A stretch of DNA of 64,000 bases from Xanthomonas vesicatoria ATCC 35937 (GTDB lineage: Bacteria > Pseudomonadota > Gammaproteobacteria > Xanthomonadales > Xanthomonadaceae). The stretch covers positions 1,550,001 through 1,614,000 of the forward strand of contig NZ_CP018725.1 in assembly GCF_001908725.1 (NCBI RefSeq). The letters run 5' to 3'. Under the pieces are notes generated by a model. The model had not been told where the DNA came from and ran no database searches. It worked only from the letters and a program-made list of their open reading frames with translations. The translations under genes and the position numbers were made by a program. Position 1 is the stretch's first letter; every line of letters begins with the position of its first letter. Of the stretch, positions 55,461 to 63,929 are shown piece after piece.

Positions 55461-57194
55461 TTAGTCTTTCGTCACCCGATTGATCTCGGCCAGGCTGGTC
55501 ACCCCGTGCGCAGCCTTCATCAATGCCGACTGGCGCAGGTCGCGGATACCGATCTTTTGCGCAGCCTCGGCGATCTGCATGGCATTGCCGCCGTCCAGCA
55601 CGATCGCACCGATCTCGTCGGTCATCGGCATCACCTGATAAATGCCTGTACGGCCCTTGTAGCCTTCGGTGCACTCATCGCAACCGACCGCTTCATAGAG
55701 CTCGATGTTCGCAACTTGCTCTGGCGTAAACCCTTCTGCCAGCAGCGCATGCTCCGGCAAGGTCGACTTGCGCTTGCAGTTGTTGCACAACCGCCGCGCC
55801 AGACGCTGCGCGATGACCAGCGTCACCGACGAGGTGATGTTGTACGGCGCAATCCCCATGTTCATCAAACGCGCGATGGTCTGGGGCGCATCATTGGTAT
55901 GCAGCGTCGACAGCACCATGTGGCCGGTCTGCGCCGCCTTGATCGCAATCTCGGCCGTCTCCAGGTCGCGGATTTCGCCGACCATGATGATGTCCGGGTC
56001 CTGACGCAGGAACGAGCGCAGCGCCGCCGCAAAGGTCATGCCCCGCTTGACGTTCTGCTGCACCTGATTGACGCCGGGCAACCGAATTTCGACCGGATCC
56101 TCGGCAGTTGAAATATTGCGCGTCTCATCATTGAGGATGCCCAGCGCCGTATACAACGACACCGTCTTGCCCGAGCCGGTTGGCCCCGTCACCAACACCA
56201 TGCCGTACGGCTTGTGGATCGCGTCCAAAAACAGCTTCTGCTGGTCCGCCTCATAGCCCAGCTTCTCGATACCGAGCTTGGCCGCACTTGCATCCAGAAT
56301 ACGCAGCACCACCTTCTCGCCGAACAGGGTCGGCAAGGTACTCACGCGGAAGTCGATCTGCTTGGTCTTGGACAAGTTGAGCTTGATGCGCCCGTCCTGC
56401 GGCACTCGCTTCTCGGCGATGTCTAGTTGCGACATCACCTTCAGACGTGCAGCGATGCGCTGGTTGAGCTTCACCGGCGCCTTGGCCACGTTCTTCAACA
56501 AGCCGTCGATGCGCAAGCGCACCCGGTAGTCGTCTTCATAGGGCTCGAAATGGATGTCGGAGGCTCCCCGCCGGATCGCATCCACCAGCACCTTGTTGAC
56601 GAACTTGACCACCGGCGTGTCATCACCCTTCGCATCGACCCCGGAGTCCCCGCCGGCGCCCATGTCCTCGTCGCCGGCCGAGACGTCTAGGTCCCCCATA
56701 TCGTCGTCGTCGTTGCCGAGCGACGCGCCTAGCGCGGCGTTACTGGCCTGCCATTGCTCCAGCGTGCGACGGATCTGGTCCTCATCAACCAGGATCGGCT
56801 CGACCACCAGGTTGGTATGGAACTTGATGTCGTCCAGCGCCCTGGTCTGGGTCGGGTTGCTCACCCCCACGAACAACCGGTTGCCGCGCTTGAACAGCGG
56901 CAGCACCTGATACTTCTGGAGCAACTCTTCACTGACCAGTTTGACCGCGTTCTGGTTGGCGTCGAACACCGACACATCCATCAACGGCATGCCAAATTCG
57001 ACCGCGTTGGCAGCAGCCAATTGGGAGGCCGACACCAACTTTTTTTCTGAAAACCATTGAGGTAATGGAACCTTAGCCGCTGCTGCCTGATCCATCGCAG
57101 AGCGAGCTACAGTCTCTTCAAGCGCACCATCTTGTACTAAACGACGCGCGATTCCGGTAATACCAACTAAATTAGCGGACGAAACAGCACTCAT
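55461..57194 (-). CDS. pilB: type IV pilus assembly (extension) ATPase PilB
   Basis: A 577-residue secretion ATPase. The N-terminal MshE-like domains (to about 180) precede the ATPase core with Walker A GPTGSGKT (337-344), the Asp box region ISTAEDPVEIRLPGVNQVQ and Walker B-like DPDIIMVGEIRD. A tetracysteine zinc site (CNNC ... CDECTEGYKGRTG) is also present. It powers pilus extension at the inner-membrane platform formed by PilC. The first 50 or so codons are more AT-rich than the rest and match the neighbouring pilin gene in composition. Confidence 0.96.
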   Translation of the reverse strand: MSAVSSANLVGITGIARRLVQDGALEETVARSAMDQAAAAKVPLPQWFSEKKLVSASQLAAANAVEFGMPLMDVSVFDANQNAVKLVSEELLQKYQVLPLFKRGNRLFVGVSNPTQTRALDDIKFHTNLVVEPILVDEDQIRRTLEQWQASNAALGASLGNDDDDMGDLDVSAGDEDMGAGGDSGVDAKGDDTPVVKFVNKVLVDAIRRGASDIHFEPYEDDYRVRLRIDGLLKNVAKAPVKLNQRIAARLKVMSQLDIAEKRVPQDGRIKLNLSKTKQIDFRVSTLPTLFGEKVVLRILDASAAKLGIEKLGYEADQQKLFLDAIHKPYGMVLVTGPTGSGKTVSLYTALGILNDETRNISTAEDPVEIRLPGVNQVQQNVKRGMTFAAALRSFLRQDPDIIMVGEIRDLETAEIAIKAAQTGHMVLSTLHTNDAPQTIARLMNMGIAPYNITSSVTLVIAQRLARRLCNNCKRKSTLPEHALLAEGFTPEQVANIELYEAVGCDECTEGYKGRTGIYQVMPMTDEIGAIVLDGGNAMQIAEAAQKIGIRDLRQSALMKAAHGVTSLAEINRVTKD

Positions 57195-57256
57195 ACTTCA
57201 GCCCCCAGTATTTTCACGCACCCTGTCGCTCGCACTCTTTAAACACGACATTAACT

Positions 57257-57664
57257 CTAACAACCAGCTGGCCGATACTTTGCATCAAAAGCGGAGCCAT
57301 CACAAATCCAACCACCGTCGGCCGATCGCCTCAATTTAAGATCCATACCTGAAACTAATGCAGAACCCTGCAAAGTACAGCTTATTTCAGCAACACCTGT
57401 AGAGCTTAGGACTGCACTTACGCGAGCACATCGCGTTGAAGACAATAATCCAATATAGGGCGCATCGATCACCGAGGGATTTGTACCGTCTTGGACTGCA
57501 GCCTCAATAGTGGTCTTCCCAGGACGCAGCTCAGCTAAAGCTGCTGTCAATTGCGCTTTAGCAACCGCACCTTGATATACAGGCAGTGCTATCGCGGCCA
57601 ACACGGCAATGATTGCTATAACAATCATTAACTCAATAAGAGAAAAGCCATTTTTCCGCGCCAT
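57257..57664 (-). CDS. pilA: type IV major-pilin-like protein (second copy)
   Basis: A 135-residue type IVa prepilin. The leader MARKNG is cleaved before F7 by PilD, and the hydrophobic assembly helix [20 protein letters not shown] carries the conserved Glu5 of the mature protein. Four cysteines (in TRCAR, SCTLQ, WICDG and a terminal AGC) can form the disulfide-bonded D-region. It is related to, but clearly diverged from, the pilin 192 bp upstream. Base composition and codon use are markedly more AT-rich than in the surrounding genes. A GGGG precedes the ATG. Confidence 0.9.
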   Translation of the reverse strand: MARKNGFSLIELMIVIAIIAVLAAIALPVYQGAVAKAQLTAALAELRPGKTTIEAAVQDGTNPSVIDAPYIGLLSSTRCARVSAVLSSTGVAEISCTLQGSALVSGMDLKLRRSADGGWICDGSAFDAKYRPAGC

Positions 57665-57724
57665 ATCGCGCCCCTGTCGGTAAACAGCTCGCCAAAACAG
57701 CGGACGGCGAGTAGCTGAAACAAT

Positions 57725-57750
57725 GAAAAATCACCTCTTGACCAGGTGAT
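57725..57750 (-). terminator. hairpin with T run between the two pilin genes
   Basis: On the minus strand ATCACCT-ggtcaag-AGGTGAT is followed by TTTTTC. It is the second of two terminators between the pilin genes and could attenuate read-through into the downstream pilin. Confidence 0.7.
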
Positions 57751-57809
57751 GGGCCTTAAAATCAATCAAACCTGTACAAGCACAATGAATATCAAAGCCC
57801 ATCAAAACA

Positions 57810-57838
57810 GGAAGGCCTCGCTTGTAGCGAGGCCTTCC
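57810..57838. terminator. strong hairpin after the first pilin gene
   Basis: GGAAGGCCTCGC / GCGAGGCCTTCC with a 5-nt loop forms a 12-bp stem 18 bp past the pilin stop. On the minus strand it is followed by TGTTTTGATG, a modest T-rich tail. Confidence 0.8.
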
Positions 57839-57856
57839 TTCTTCAGCTAGGAAACA

Positions 57857-58267
57857 TTAAGCACCCGGGCAACCGGCAGGCGCGTACTTCTTCAGCGCAT
57901 CCGTCTTGCAGGTCCAGGTACCATCATTTGCACGCGTCAATGTCACCTTCTTGCCCACAACCTGCGTATTGCCCTTCAGAGTACACTCGATGGTGCCAGT
58001 AGCGCTCAGAGCGGTGATCGGCGCAATGGTGCAGCGCTCAGAGGGAGACTTCAGACCCAACTCGGTGATGTCGGCAACGGTGGTTTTGCCTTCGTTAAGT
58101 GCCACTTCGTACTGCGTCTTGCCAGGATTGATCTCAGCGAGGCCGGCGGTGACCTGCGACTTGGCGACATAGTCTTGATACATCGGCAGTGCAATAGCAG
58201 CCAGAATTGCGATGATTGCAATCACGATCATCAGTTCGATCAGCGTAAAACCGTTTTGCTTCTTCAT
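57857..58267 (-). CDS. pilA: type IV major pilin PilA/FimA
   Basis: A 136-residue prepilin with leader MKKQNG and mature N-terminus [20 protein letters not shown], including Glu5. Two pairs of cysteines are present (SERC, IEC, WTC and a C-terminal AGCPGA). The ATG at 58267 follows AGGGGAAA at a 5-nt spacing; the TTG one codon earlier is not needed. A sigma-54 promoter lies about 95 bp upstream, and pilS/pilR, pilB, pilC and pilD surround it. Strong terminator structures follow, so it is probably transcribed as an abundant short message. Confidence 0.94.
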   Translation of the reverse strand: MKKQNGFTLIELMIVIAIIAILAAIALPMYQDYVAKSQVTAGLAEINPGKTQYEVALNEGKTTVADITELGLKSPSERCTIAPITALSATGTIECTLKGNTQVVGKKVTLTRANDGTWTCKTDALKKYAPAGCPGA

Positions 58268-58605
58268 CAAGGTTTCCCCTAGAGTTAAGTGTAATTACTT
58301 TGCCCGCGGGCCACTCCCGTTGGGCGCCGCGTTGCAATGCCGCGTGCAAATGAATCGAAGCAGGATACGTGCCAACTTCTCCCCACCGACCCTGCAGATG
58401 CCCGCTGAGACAATGATGCCGGATCTTTTGAGGGAGGGAACACCTCAATTGCCGAACTGCGACACAACGCTTGATCGGCCCAGCAGAGTCAAAAGGTGAC
58501 GCTTAGGGGCACCCTGCAGTCGACCGACCCTGGGGATGCCAAGCGCTCCATAAAAGGCTAACATCACTTCGGTATCTGCCTGGGGATGGCGGATGGGGAA
58601 CTGAC
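58268..58605. other. 338-bp pilA/pilC divergent regulatory region
   Basis: It contains the pilin sigma-54 promoter and must contain the pilC promoter and the PilR binding sites. GGGGAA at 58594-58599 is the pilC ribosome binding site. No other gene or repeat was found. Confidence 0.5.
58360..58374 (-). promoter_or_regulatory. sigma-54 (RpoN) promoter of the pilin gene
   Basis: On the minus strand TGGCACGTATCCTGC matches the RpoN consensus TGGCACG-N4-TTGC with one mismatch (C for T). The invariant GG and GC are ten bases apart. Transcription would start about 80 nt before the pilin ATG. PilR, a sigma-54 activator, is encoded 3 kb away, which supports the call. PilR binding sites further upstream were not resolved. 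Confidence 0.85.
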
Positions 58606-59862
58606 ATGGCAGCAGTACGTAGTGTGGTGAAGACTAAACCTGCCTCGCAACTTGAGCAGGCGAGCCCATTTGTCTGGGAGGGAACAGACAAGCGCGGCGT
58701 AAAGATGAAGGGTGAACAGACGGCGAAAAACGCCAACTTGCTACGTGCCGAGCTACGTAGGCAAGGGATCACGCCCAATCTCGTGAAGGTAAAACCGAAA
58801 CCCCTTTTTGGCACTGCCGGCAAGAAGGTGACCGCAAAGGACATATCCTTCTTCAGCCGGCAAATGGCGACGATGATGAAGTCCGGCGTCCCTATTGTCG
58901 GCGCACTTGAGATCATCGGCAGCGGCCAGAAGAATCCGCGTATGCGGAACATGGTCGGGCAAATCCGTGCGGATATTGAAGGAGGTTCTTCATTGCATGA
59001 AGCGGTCAGCAGGCATCCGGTGCAGTTTGACGAGCTCTACAGAAATCTCGTCAGAGCTGGCGAAGGCGCAGGCGTTTTGGAAACGGTGCTGGATACCATA
59101 GCAACCTACAAGGAGAACATTGAGGCACTTAAGGGCAAGATCAAAAAAGCCTTGTTCTATCCGGCGATGGTTGTCGCAGTGGCACTACTTGTCAGCGCGA
59201 TCCTACTCATCTTTGTCGTGCCTCAATTTGAGGATGTGTTCAAGGGTTTCGGCGCCGAACTCCCCGCGTTTACCCAGATGATTGTGAACATGTCACGCTT
59301 TATGGTGTCTTGGTGGTGGCTGATTCTTTTTGTCGCAATCGGCGCGGTTGCCGGCTTCATATTCGCCTACAAGCGCTCTCCTTCAATGCAACATGGAATG
59401 GACCGGGTCATCCTCAAAGTGCCGATCATCGGTCAGATCATGCACAACAGCTCCATTGCACGTTTTGCGCGGACTACTGCAGTGACGTTCAAAGCCGGCG
59501 TACCGCTTGTCGAAGCGTTGAGCATTGTGGCCGGCGCAACCGGCAACTCAGTTTACGAAGCTGCCGTACTGCGTATGCGAGATGATGTCTCGGTGGGCTA
59601 CCCGGTCAACGTGGCGATGAAGCAGGTCAACCTGTTCCCGCACATGGTGGTTCAGATGACTGCCATCGGCGAAGAGGCTGGCGCGCTGGATGCAATGCTG
59701 TTCAAGGTCGCCGAATACTTCGAACAGGAGGTCAACAACGCAGTTGACGCTCTGAGCAGCCTGATCGAACCCCTGATCATGGTGTTCATTGGTACTATCG
59801 TCGGCGGTATGGTCATCGGCATGTACCTGCCCATCTTCAAGCTCGCTTCGGTGGTTGGATAA
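58606..59862 (+). CDS. pilC: type IV pilus inner-membrane platform protein PilC
   Basis: A 418-residue polytopic protein with two GspF domains. The blocks KKVTAKDISFFSRQMATMMK and GVPIVGALEIIGSGQ begin the first domain, and RFARTTAVTFKAGVPLVEAL begins the second. Three membrane helices lie at about 185-215, 235-255 and near the C-terminus (MVFIGTIVGGMVIGMYLPIF). It links PilB to the growing pilus. It is divergent from pilA and 6 bp upstream of pilD. The first 60 or so codons are less GC-rich than pilD. Confidence 0.95.
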   Translation: MAAVRSVVKTKPASQLEQASPFVWEGTDKRGVKMKGEQTAKNANLLRAELRRQGITPNLVKVKPKPLFGTAGKKVTAKDISFFSRQMATMMKSGVPIVGALEIIGSGQKNPRMRNMVGQIRADIEGGSSLHEAVSRHPVQFDELYRNLVRAGEGAGVLETVLDTIATYKENIEALKGKIKKALFYPAMVVAVALLVSAILLIFVVPQFEDVFKGFGAELPAFTQMIVNMSRFMVSWWWLILFVAIGAVAGFIFAYKRSPSMQHGMDRVILKVPIIGQIMHNSSIARFARTTAVTFKAGVPLVEALSIVAGATGNSVYEAAVLRMRDDVSVGYPVNVAMKQVNLFPHMVVQMTAIGEEAGALDAMLFKVAEYFEQEVNNAVDALSSLIEPLIMVFIGTIVGGMVIGMYLPIFKLASVVG

Positions 59863-59868
59863 GACGTA

Positions 59869-60732
59869 ATGGCATTTCTCGACCAGCATCCCGGTCTCGG
59901 CTTTCCCGCCGCGGCCGGACTGGGACTGCTGATCGGCAGCTTCCTGAATGTGGTGATCCTGCGCTTGCCTAAGCGCATGGAGTGGCAGTGGCGGCGCGAT
60001 GCGCGCGAGATCCTGGAGTTGCCGGAGCTGTATGAGCCGCCGCCGCCTGGGATCGTGGTGGAGCCCTCGCACGACCCGGTCACCGGCGACAAGCTCAAGT
60101 GGTGGGAGAACATCCCGCTCTTTAGCTGGCTGATGCTGCGCGGCAAGTCGCGCTACAGCGGCAAGCCGATCTCCCTCCAGTACCCGCTGGTGGAGTTGTT
60201 GACCTCGATTCTTTGCGTAGCCAGCGTCTGGCGCTTCGGTTTCGGCTGGCAGGGCTTTGGCGCGATCGTGCTGAGCTGCTTCCTGGTGGCAATGTCGGGC
60301 ATCGACCTGCGTCACAAGCTGCTGCCGGACCAGCTGACCTTGCCACTGATGTGGCTGGGCCTGGTCGGCTCGATGGACAATCTCTACATGCCGGCCAAGC
60401 CCGCTCTGCTGGGCGCGGCGGTCGGTTATGTCTCGCTGTGGACGGTGTGGTGGCTGTTCAAGCAACTCACTGGCAAGGAAGGCATGGGCCATGGCGACTT
60501 CAAGCTGCTGGCAGCGCTAGGTGCGTGGTGCGGATTGAAGGGCATCCTGCCAATCATCCTGATCTCGTCGCTGGTCGGCGCCATCCTGGGCTCGGTCTGG
60601 CTGGCGGCCAAGGGCCGCGACCGCGCCACCCCGATCCCGTTCGGCCCTTACTTGGCCATTGCCGGCTGGGTGGTGTTCTTCTGGGGCAACGATTTGGTGG
60701 ACGGCTACCTGCACTTCGCAGGCCTGCGTTGA
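59869..60732 (+). CDS. pilD: prepilin peptidase / N-methyltransferase PilD (XpsO type)
   Basis: A 287-residue membrane aspartyl protease that cleaves the pilin leader and methylates the new N-terminus, also serving type II pseudopilins. The two catalytic aspartates are visible: D146 in SGIDLRHK and D210 in the GxGD-type motif GMGHGDFKLL. The N-terminal cytoplasmic domain carries none of the two CxxC pairs that bind zinc in E. coli and Pseudomonas enzymes; the first cysteine is residue 116. A cysteine-less XpsO/PilD is known in Xanthomonas. It is co-transcribed with pilC and coaE. Confidence 0.94.
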   Translation: MAFLDQHPGLGFPAAAGLGLLIGSFLNVVILRLPKRMEWQWRRDAREILELPELYEPPPPGIVVEPSHDPVTGDKLKWWENIPLFSWLMLRGKSRYSGKPISLQYPLVELLTSILCVASVWRFGFGWQGFGAIVLSCFLVAMSGIDLRHKLLPDQLTLPLMWLGLVGSMDNLYMPAKPALLGAAVGYVSLWTVWWLFKQLTGKEGMGHGDFKLLAALGAWCGLKGILPIILISSLVGAILGSVWLAAKGRDRATPIPFGPYLAIAGWVVFFWGNDLVDGYLHFAGLR

Positions 60733-60745
60733 CCGGGGCACGACG

Positions 60746-61351
60746 ATGAGCGACTTCATCGTCGGCTTAACCGGCGGCATCGCCTCCGGCAAGAGCGCTC
60801 TGGCTGCCGAGTTCGAGAAGCTGGGGGTGCCGGTCTTTGATGCCGATGCAGTCGCTCGCCAGGTCGTGTCGCCCGGCCCCATTCTTGATGCCATCGTGGA
60901 TTGCTTCGGGCCAGGCATCCTGTTGCCGAACGGCACCCTGGACCGGCAGGCTTTACGCAACATTGTCTTCGCAGATCCAACTCGACGCAAAACGCTCGAA
61001 GCGATTACGCATCCTGCTATCCGTACAGAGCTAAAGCGTGCATCACAGGCGGCTGAAAGTCCGTATGCCATCGTTGCAATTCCCTTACTCACCGAAGCCG
61101 GTGGCCGTGCGACCTACCCATGGCTGGATCGGATTTTAGTGGTCGATGCGCCCGTCGCGTTGCAACACGCCAGACTGATGCGACGCGATGGCAGCACGAC
61201 GGAATTGGCACATCAGATGATTGCCGCGCAAGCGTCTCGCGAACAGCGTCTGGCACTCGCAGACGATGTGGTGGTCAACGATGATCAGCCAGTTCATCTG
61301 ATGCAAGCGGCTCACACGCTTGATGCTCAGTATCGCTGCCGCGCGAGTTAA
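60746..61351 (+). CDS. coaE: dephospho-CoA kinase
   Basis: A 201-residue enzyme that phosphorylates dephospho-CoA, the last step of CoA synthesis. P-loop GGIASGKS is at residues 10-17, followed by VPVFDADAVARQVV, ITHPAIRTEL and VAIPLLTEAGG, where acceptor and lid contacts occur. It starts 13 bp after the pilD stop; the pilD-coaE linkage is common in Gammaproteobacteria (pilBCD-coaE-yacG). Confidence 0.94.
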   Translation: MSDFIVGLTGGIASGKSALAAEFEKLGVPVFDADAVARQVVSPGPILDAIVDCFGPGILLPNGTLDRQALRNIVFADPTRRKTLEAITHPAIRTELKRASQAAESPYAIVAIPLLTEAGGRATYPWLDRILVVDAPVALQHARLMRRDGSTTELAHQMIAAQASREQRLALADDVVVNDDQPVHLMQAAHTLDAQYRCRAS

Positions 61352-61423
61352 CGCGTGCCATCAGCCGCGCGGCATATCGTAGTGACGACCCCAAAGCAGA
61401 CACCAAGCGCCGCGTGACACTGC

Positions 61424-62758
61424 CTAGCGATGAAACGCCAACGTCGCGATCACGCCTCGCTCCTGCCCCGGTCGCACGCTGACGCGCCAGCCGTAAAGGT
61501 CGCAGAGCCGGCTGACGATCGACAGGCCGATGCCGCCGCCTTGCGAGTGGCCCGCGTGGGTGCCGCGGTAGCCGCGTTGGAAAAGCTTGGCGGCATCCTC
61601 TTCGCTCAGGCCGGGGCCGGAGTCGATGACTTCCACGCAATCGCCGCGTACGCGCACGCGCACCTGGCCGTCCTGGGTGTATTTGACGGCGTTGCCGATG
61701 AGGTTACCCAGCGCCACCGACAAGGCGGATTCGGGTGCGTCGATGACCAGGTCGCGCTCGCCCTCCAGCAGCAGCTCCAGCGGTTTGCCGCCGAGCTGGG
61801 CGCGGTGCGCATCGATCAGCTGTTCGGCCACCTTGGCCACGTTGCTGCTGCCCTGCCCGCGTTCGTTGCGCGAGAGCAGCAGCAGCGAGCCGATTAGATC
61901 GCTGCATTGCTGTTCGGCGCGCTGGATACGCTGAAGGCGCTGCAGCATCTTTTCGTCGAGATTCGGCTTGGTGAGCAGCAGTTCGGTGGCGCCGCGAATC
62001 ACCGCCAGCGGCGTGCGCAGTTCATGACTGACATCGGCATTGAATTCGCGGTCGCGTTGGACGACTTCGGTCAGGCGTGCCGAGTAATCGTCCAGTGCTT
62101 CGGCGAGCTGGCCGACTTCATCGTCCGGGAAATGCGCCGCCAGCGGCTTGGGCTCACTGGTGCCGCCACGGTAGGCGCGCAGGCGGGCGGCCAGATCGGA
62201 TACCGGGCGCATGACCTTGGATGCCGACCACCAGCCAATCAGCAGCGAAAACCCGCTGAACACCAACACCGACAACATCAAGGTGCGCTTGAGCTGGATC
62301 TCGCCCCGCAGCGTCTGCGTCATGTCGTAAGCGAGGAAGAACCACTCGCTGGGCGTCTTGCGCACCGCCAGCTTGTACGAATACGCATTGCCGCTTTCGT
62401 CCACGCCTGAAATGGTGTGGATGCCGTCCGGTAATTGGTACCACTCCGGCTGTTCCAGCCGCAGCGCGTCGAACTTGTCGCTCTTGACCACGCGCCCGCG
62501 CATCTGCTGCACCGGCAGATCCGGATTACGCAGCGGATCGGAATAGAACCGCTGCGCAAAGGCATCGATGTTGCGATTCATCACGTCTTCGACCAACTGA
62601 TTTTCCACGCGCGAACGCGCCCAGTTGGTGGCGAAGGCGAACAGTGTTGTCAGGCAGAAGCCCAACAACACGAACGAAAGGATGATGCGACTGCGCAGGC
62701 GCCGCCGGTAGCGGCCACGCCTGCGGGCGGGCCGCGCGCTGCTATTGCTTTCAGGCAT
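61424..62758 (-). CDS. vgrS: sensor histidine kinase, ColS/VgrS-like
   Basis: A 444-residue inner-membrane kinase. Membrane helix 1 is at about 24-44 and helix 2 at about 160-177, enclosing a periplasmic sensor of about 115 residues. HAMP, a phosphorylated His245 in DVSHELRTPLAV, and the ATPase motifs IGNAVKY, DSGPGLS and GGGIGLSIV follow. The periplasmic domain contains EQPE at 102-105, an ExxE motif like the one reported to bind ferric iron in Xanthomonas VgrS (ColS). It overlaps the regulator gene by 8 bp. The kinase family is certain; the VgrS assignment rests on motif and neighbourhood. Confidence 0.75.
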   Translation of the reverse strand: MPESNSSARPARRRGRYRRRLRSRIILSFVLLGFCLTTLFAFATNWARSRVENQLVEDVMNRNIDAFAQRFYSDPLRNPDLPVQQMRGRVVKSDKFDALRLEQPEWYQLPDGIHTISGVDESGNAYSYKLAVRKTPSEWFFLAYDMTQTLRGEIQLKRTLMLSVLVFSGFSLLIGWWSASKVMRPVSDLAARLRAYRGGTSEPKPLAAHFPDDEVGQLAEALDDYSARLTEVVQRDREFNADVSHELRTPLAVIRGATELLLTKPNLDEKMLQRLQRIQRAEQQCSDLIGSLLLLSRNERGQGSSNVAKVAEQLIDAHRAQLGGKPLELLLEGERDLVIDAPESALSVALGNLIGNAVKYTQDGQVRVRVRGDCVEVIDSGPGLSEEDAAKLFQRGYRGTHAGHSQGGGIGLSIVSRLCDLYGWRVSVRPGQERGVIATLAFHR

Positions 62759-63428
62759 CAGGCGAAGCGATGCGATAGCCGATGCCGTGACGGGTCTGGA
62801 TCATCGGCACGTCGAACGGCTTGTCGACCACCGCGCGCAGGCCATGAATATGCACGCGCAGCGAATCCGAATCCGGCAGTTCTTCGCCCCAGACGCGGGT
62901 TTCCAGCTCCTGCCGCGTTACCACTGCGGGGGAGGCTTCCATCAACGCCTGCAGGATCTTCAGCGCGGTGGGGTTGAGCTGCAGCAGCTTGCCGCGGCGG
63001 CGCACTTCCAGCGTGTCCAGGTTGTATTCCAGATCGCCGGTCTCCAGCACGCGGGTATGCACCCCCTTGCCACGACGCGACAGCGCATTGAGGCGCACTT
63101 CAACTTCCTGTAGCGCAAACGGCTTGATCAGGTAGTCGTCGGCACCGGAGTCGAAACCGGCCAGCTTGTTGTCCAGCGAGTCGCGAGCAGTCAGCATCAG
63201 GACCGGCGTCTGCTTGCGCGCCTCGTTGCGCAGCTTGCGGCACACCTCGATGCCGTCCATGCCGGGCAGATTGAGATCGAGCACGATGGCATCGAACTCG
63301 TGCACCACCGCCAGATGCAGGCCGGTGACGCCATCGGCCGCGAAGTCCACGGTGTGGCCACGGTCTTCAAGATAGTCGCCCAGATTGGCGGCGATATCGC
63401 TGTTGTCTTCAATTACTAGAATTCGCAC
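62751..63428 (-). CDS. vgrR: OmpR-family response regulator, ColR/VgrR-like
   Basis: A 225-residue regulator. The receiver domain has VIEDNSD and the phosphorylated Asp51 in LDLNLPG, then the conserved Thr in LMLTARD and Lys in YLIKPF. The winged-helix C-terminal domain (about 125-222) ends DSLRVHIHGLRAVVDK...TRHGIGYRI. It is the cognate partner of the overlapping kinase gene. ColR/VgrR controls envelope, iron and virulence functions in Xanthomonas; here the link is inferred from similarity of arrangement. Confidence 0.78.
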   Translation of the reverse strand: MRILVIEDNSDIAANLGDYLEDRGHTVDFAADGVTGLHLAVVHEFDAIVLDLNLPGMDGIEVCRKLRNEARKQTPVLMLTARDSLDNKLAGFDSGADDYLIKPFALQEVEVRLNALSRRGKGVHTRVLETGDLEYNLDTLEVRRRGKLLQLNPTALKILQALMEASPAVVTRQELETRVWGEELPDSDSLRVHIHGLRAVVDKPFDVPMIQTRHGIGYRIASPDA

Positions 63429-63458
63429 TGAAACCTCAATAACTATGGACGGGGCAGA

Positions 63459-63929
63459 CTAGAAGCCTGGTTCGGTGACCTTGTGCCTACGCTGCATGGT
63501 GCTCATATTGCGTTCGCCGCTGTCGCGTGAACGACGGCGCTCGCCGACCGTCTTGCAGTTCGAAACGGTATGGTGCGACCCGGTCGCCTTTTCGCGAGTG
63601 CAGACTACCCGGCTTTCCTCACCCACCTTCGTCAAAATCGTGTTGATTAGTTCTTGGTCGTTATAGACAGCTGCTTTTTGTCCAGCAGGCAGCGCCTGCG
63701 CATCCGTTTGGTCATGCATGGCGCTCTCGATACGGCTGAGCGCGTCAAGTACTTTAACGCGCTCTTCCTGACTGATCTCGGAGTACTTACTGCCGCTGCC
63801 TAGGTCGTTGCGGACCTGTGCAATTTGCTCGGAAGTTGGTTTCTTGAGGTCAATTTGCGGAGGAGCCGCAATTGCGCTGGCAATGACGAAACTCGGCAGT
63901 ACCGCGAGACCGCGTAAAATCCTGAGCAT
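63459..63929 (-). CDS. hypothetical secreted protein upstream of the two-component system
   Basis: A 156-residue protein starting at ATG 63929 after AAGGAT, with a signal peptide (about 1-22, ending ASAIAA). The middle is helical and charged (EISQEERVKVLDALSRIESA). The end contains VCTREKATGSHHTVSNCKTV with two cysteines, then a basic tail, RRRSRDSGERNMSTMQRRHK. The Cys...EK-TGSH...C-T pattern occurs in small exported Xanthomonadaceae proteins of unknown role. It ends 30 bp before the response regulator gene on the same strand, so co-transcription and a sensory accessory role are possible. Confidence 0.65.
   Translation of the reverse strand: MLRILRGLAVLPSFVIASAIAAPPQIDLKKPTSEQIAQVRNDLGSGSKYSEISQEERVKVLDALSRIESAMHDQTDAQALPAGQKAAVYNDQELINTILTKVGEESRVVCTREKATGSHHTVSNCKTVGERRRSRDSGERNMSTMQRRHKVTEPGF

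Noticed and set aside
58331..58350. A second sigma-54-like element on the minus strand near GCAATGCCGCGTGC
   Set aside because: It lacks the invariant GG-N10-GC spacing; the element at 58360-58374 fits far better.
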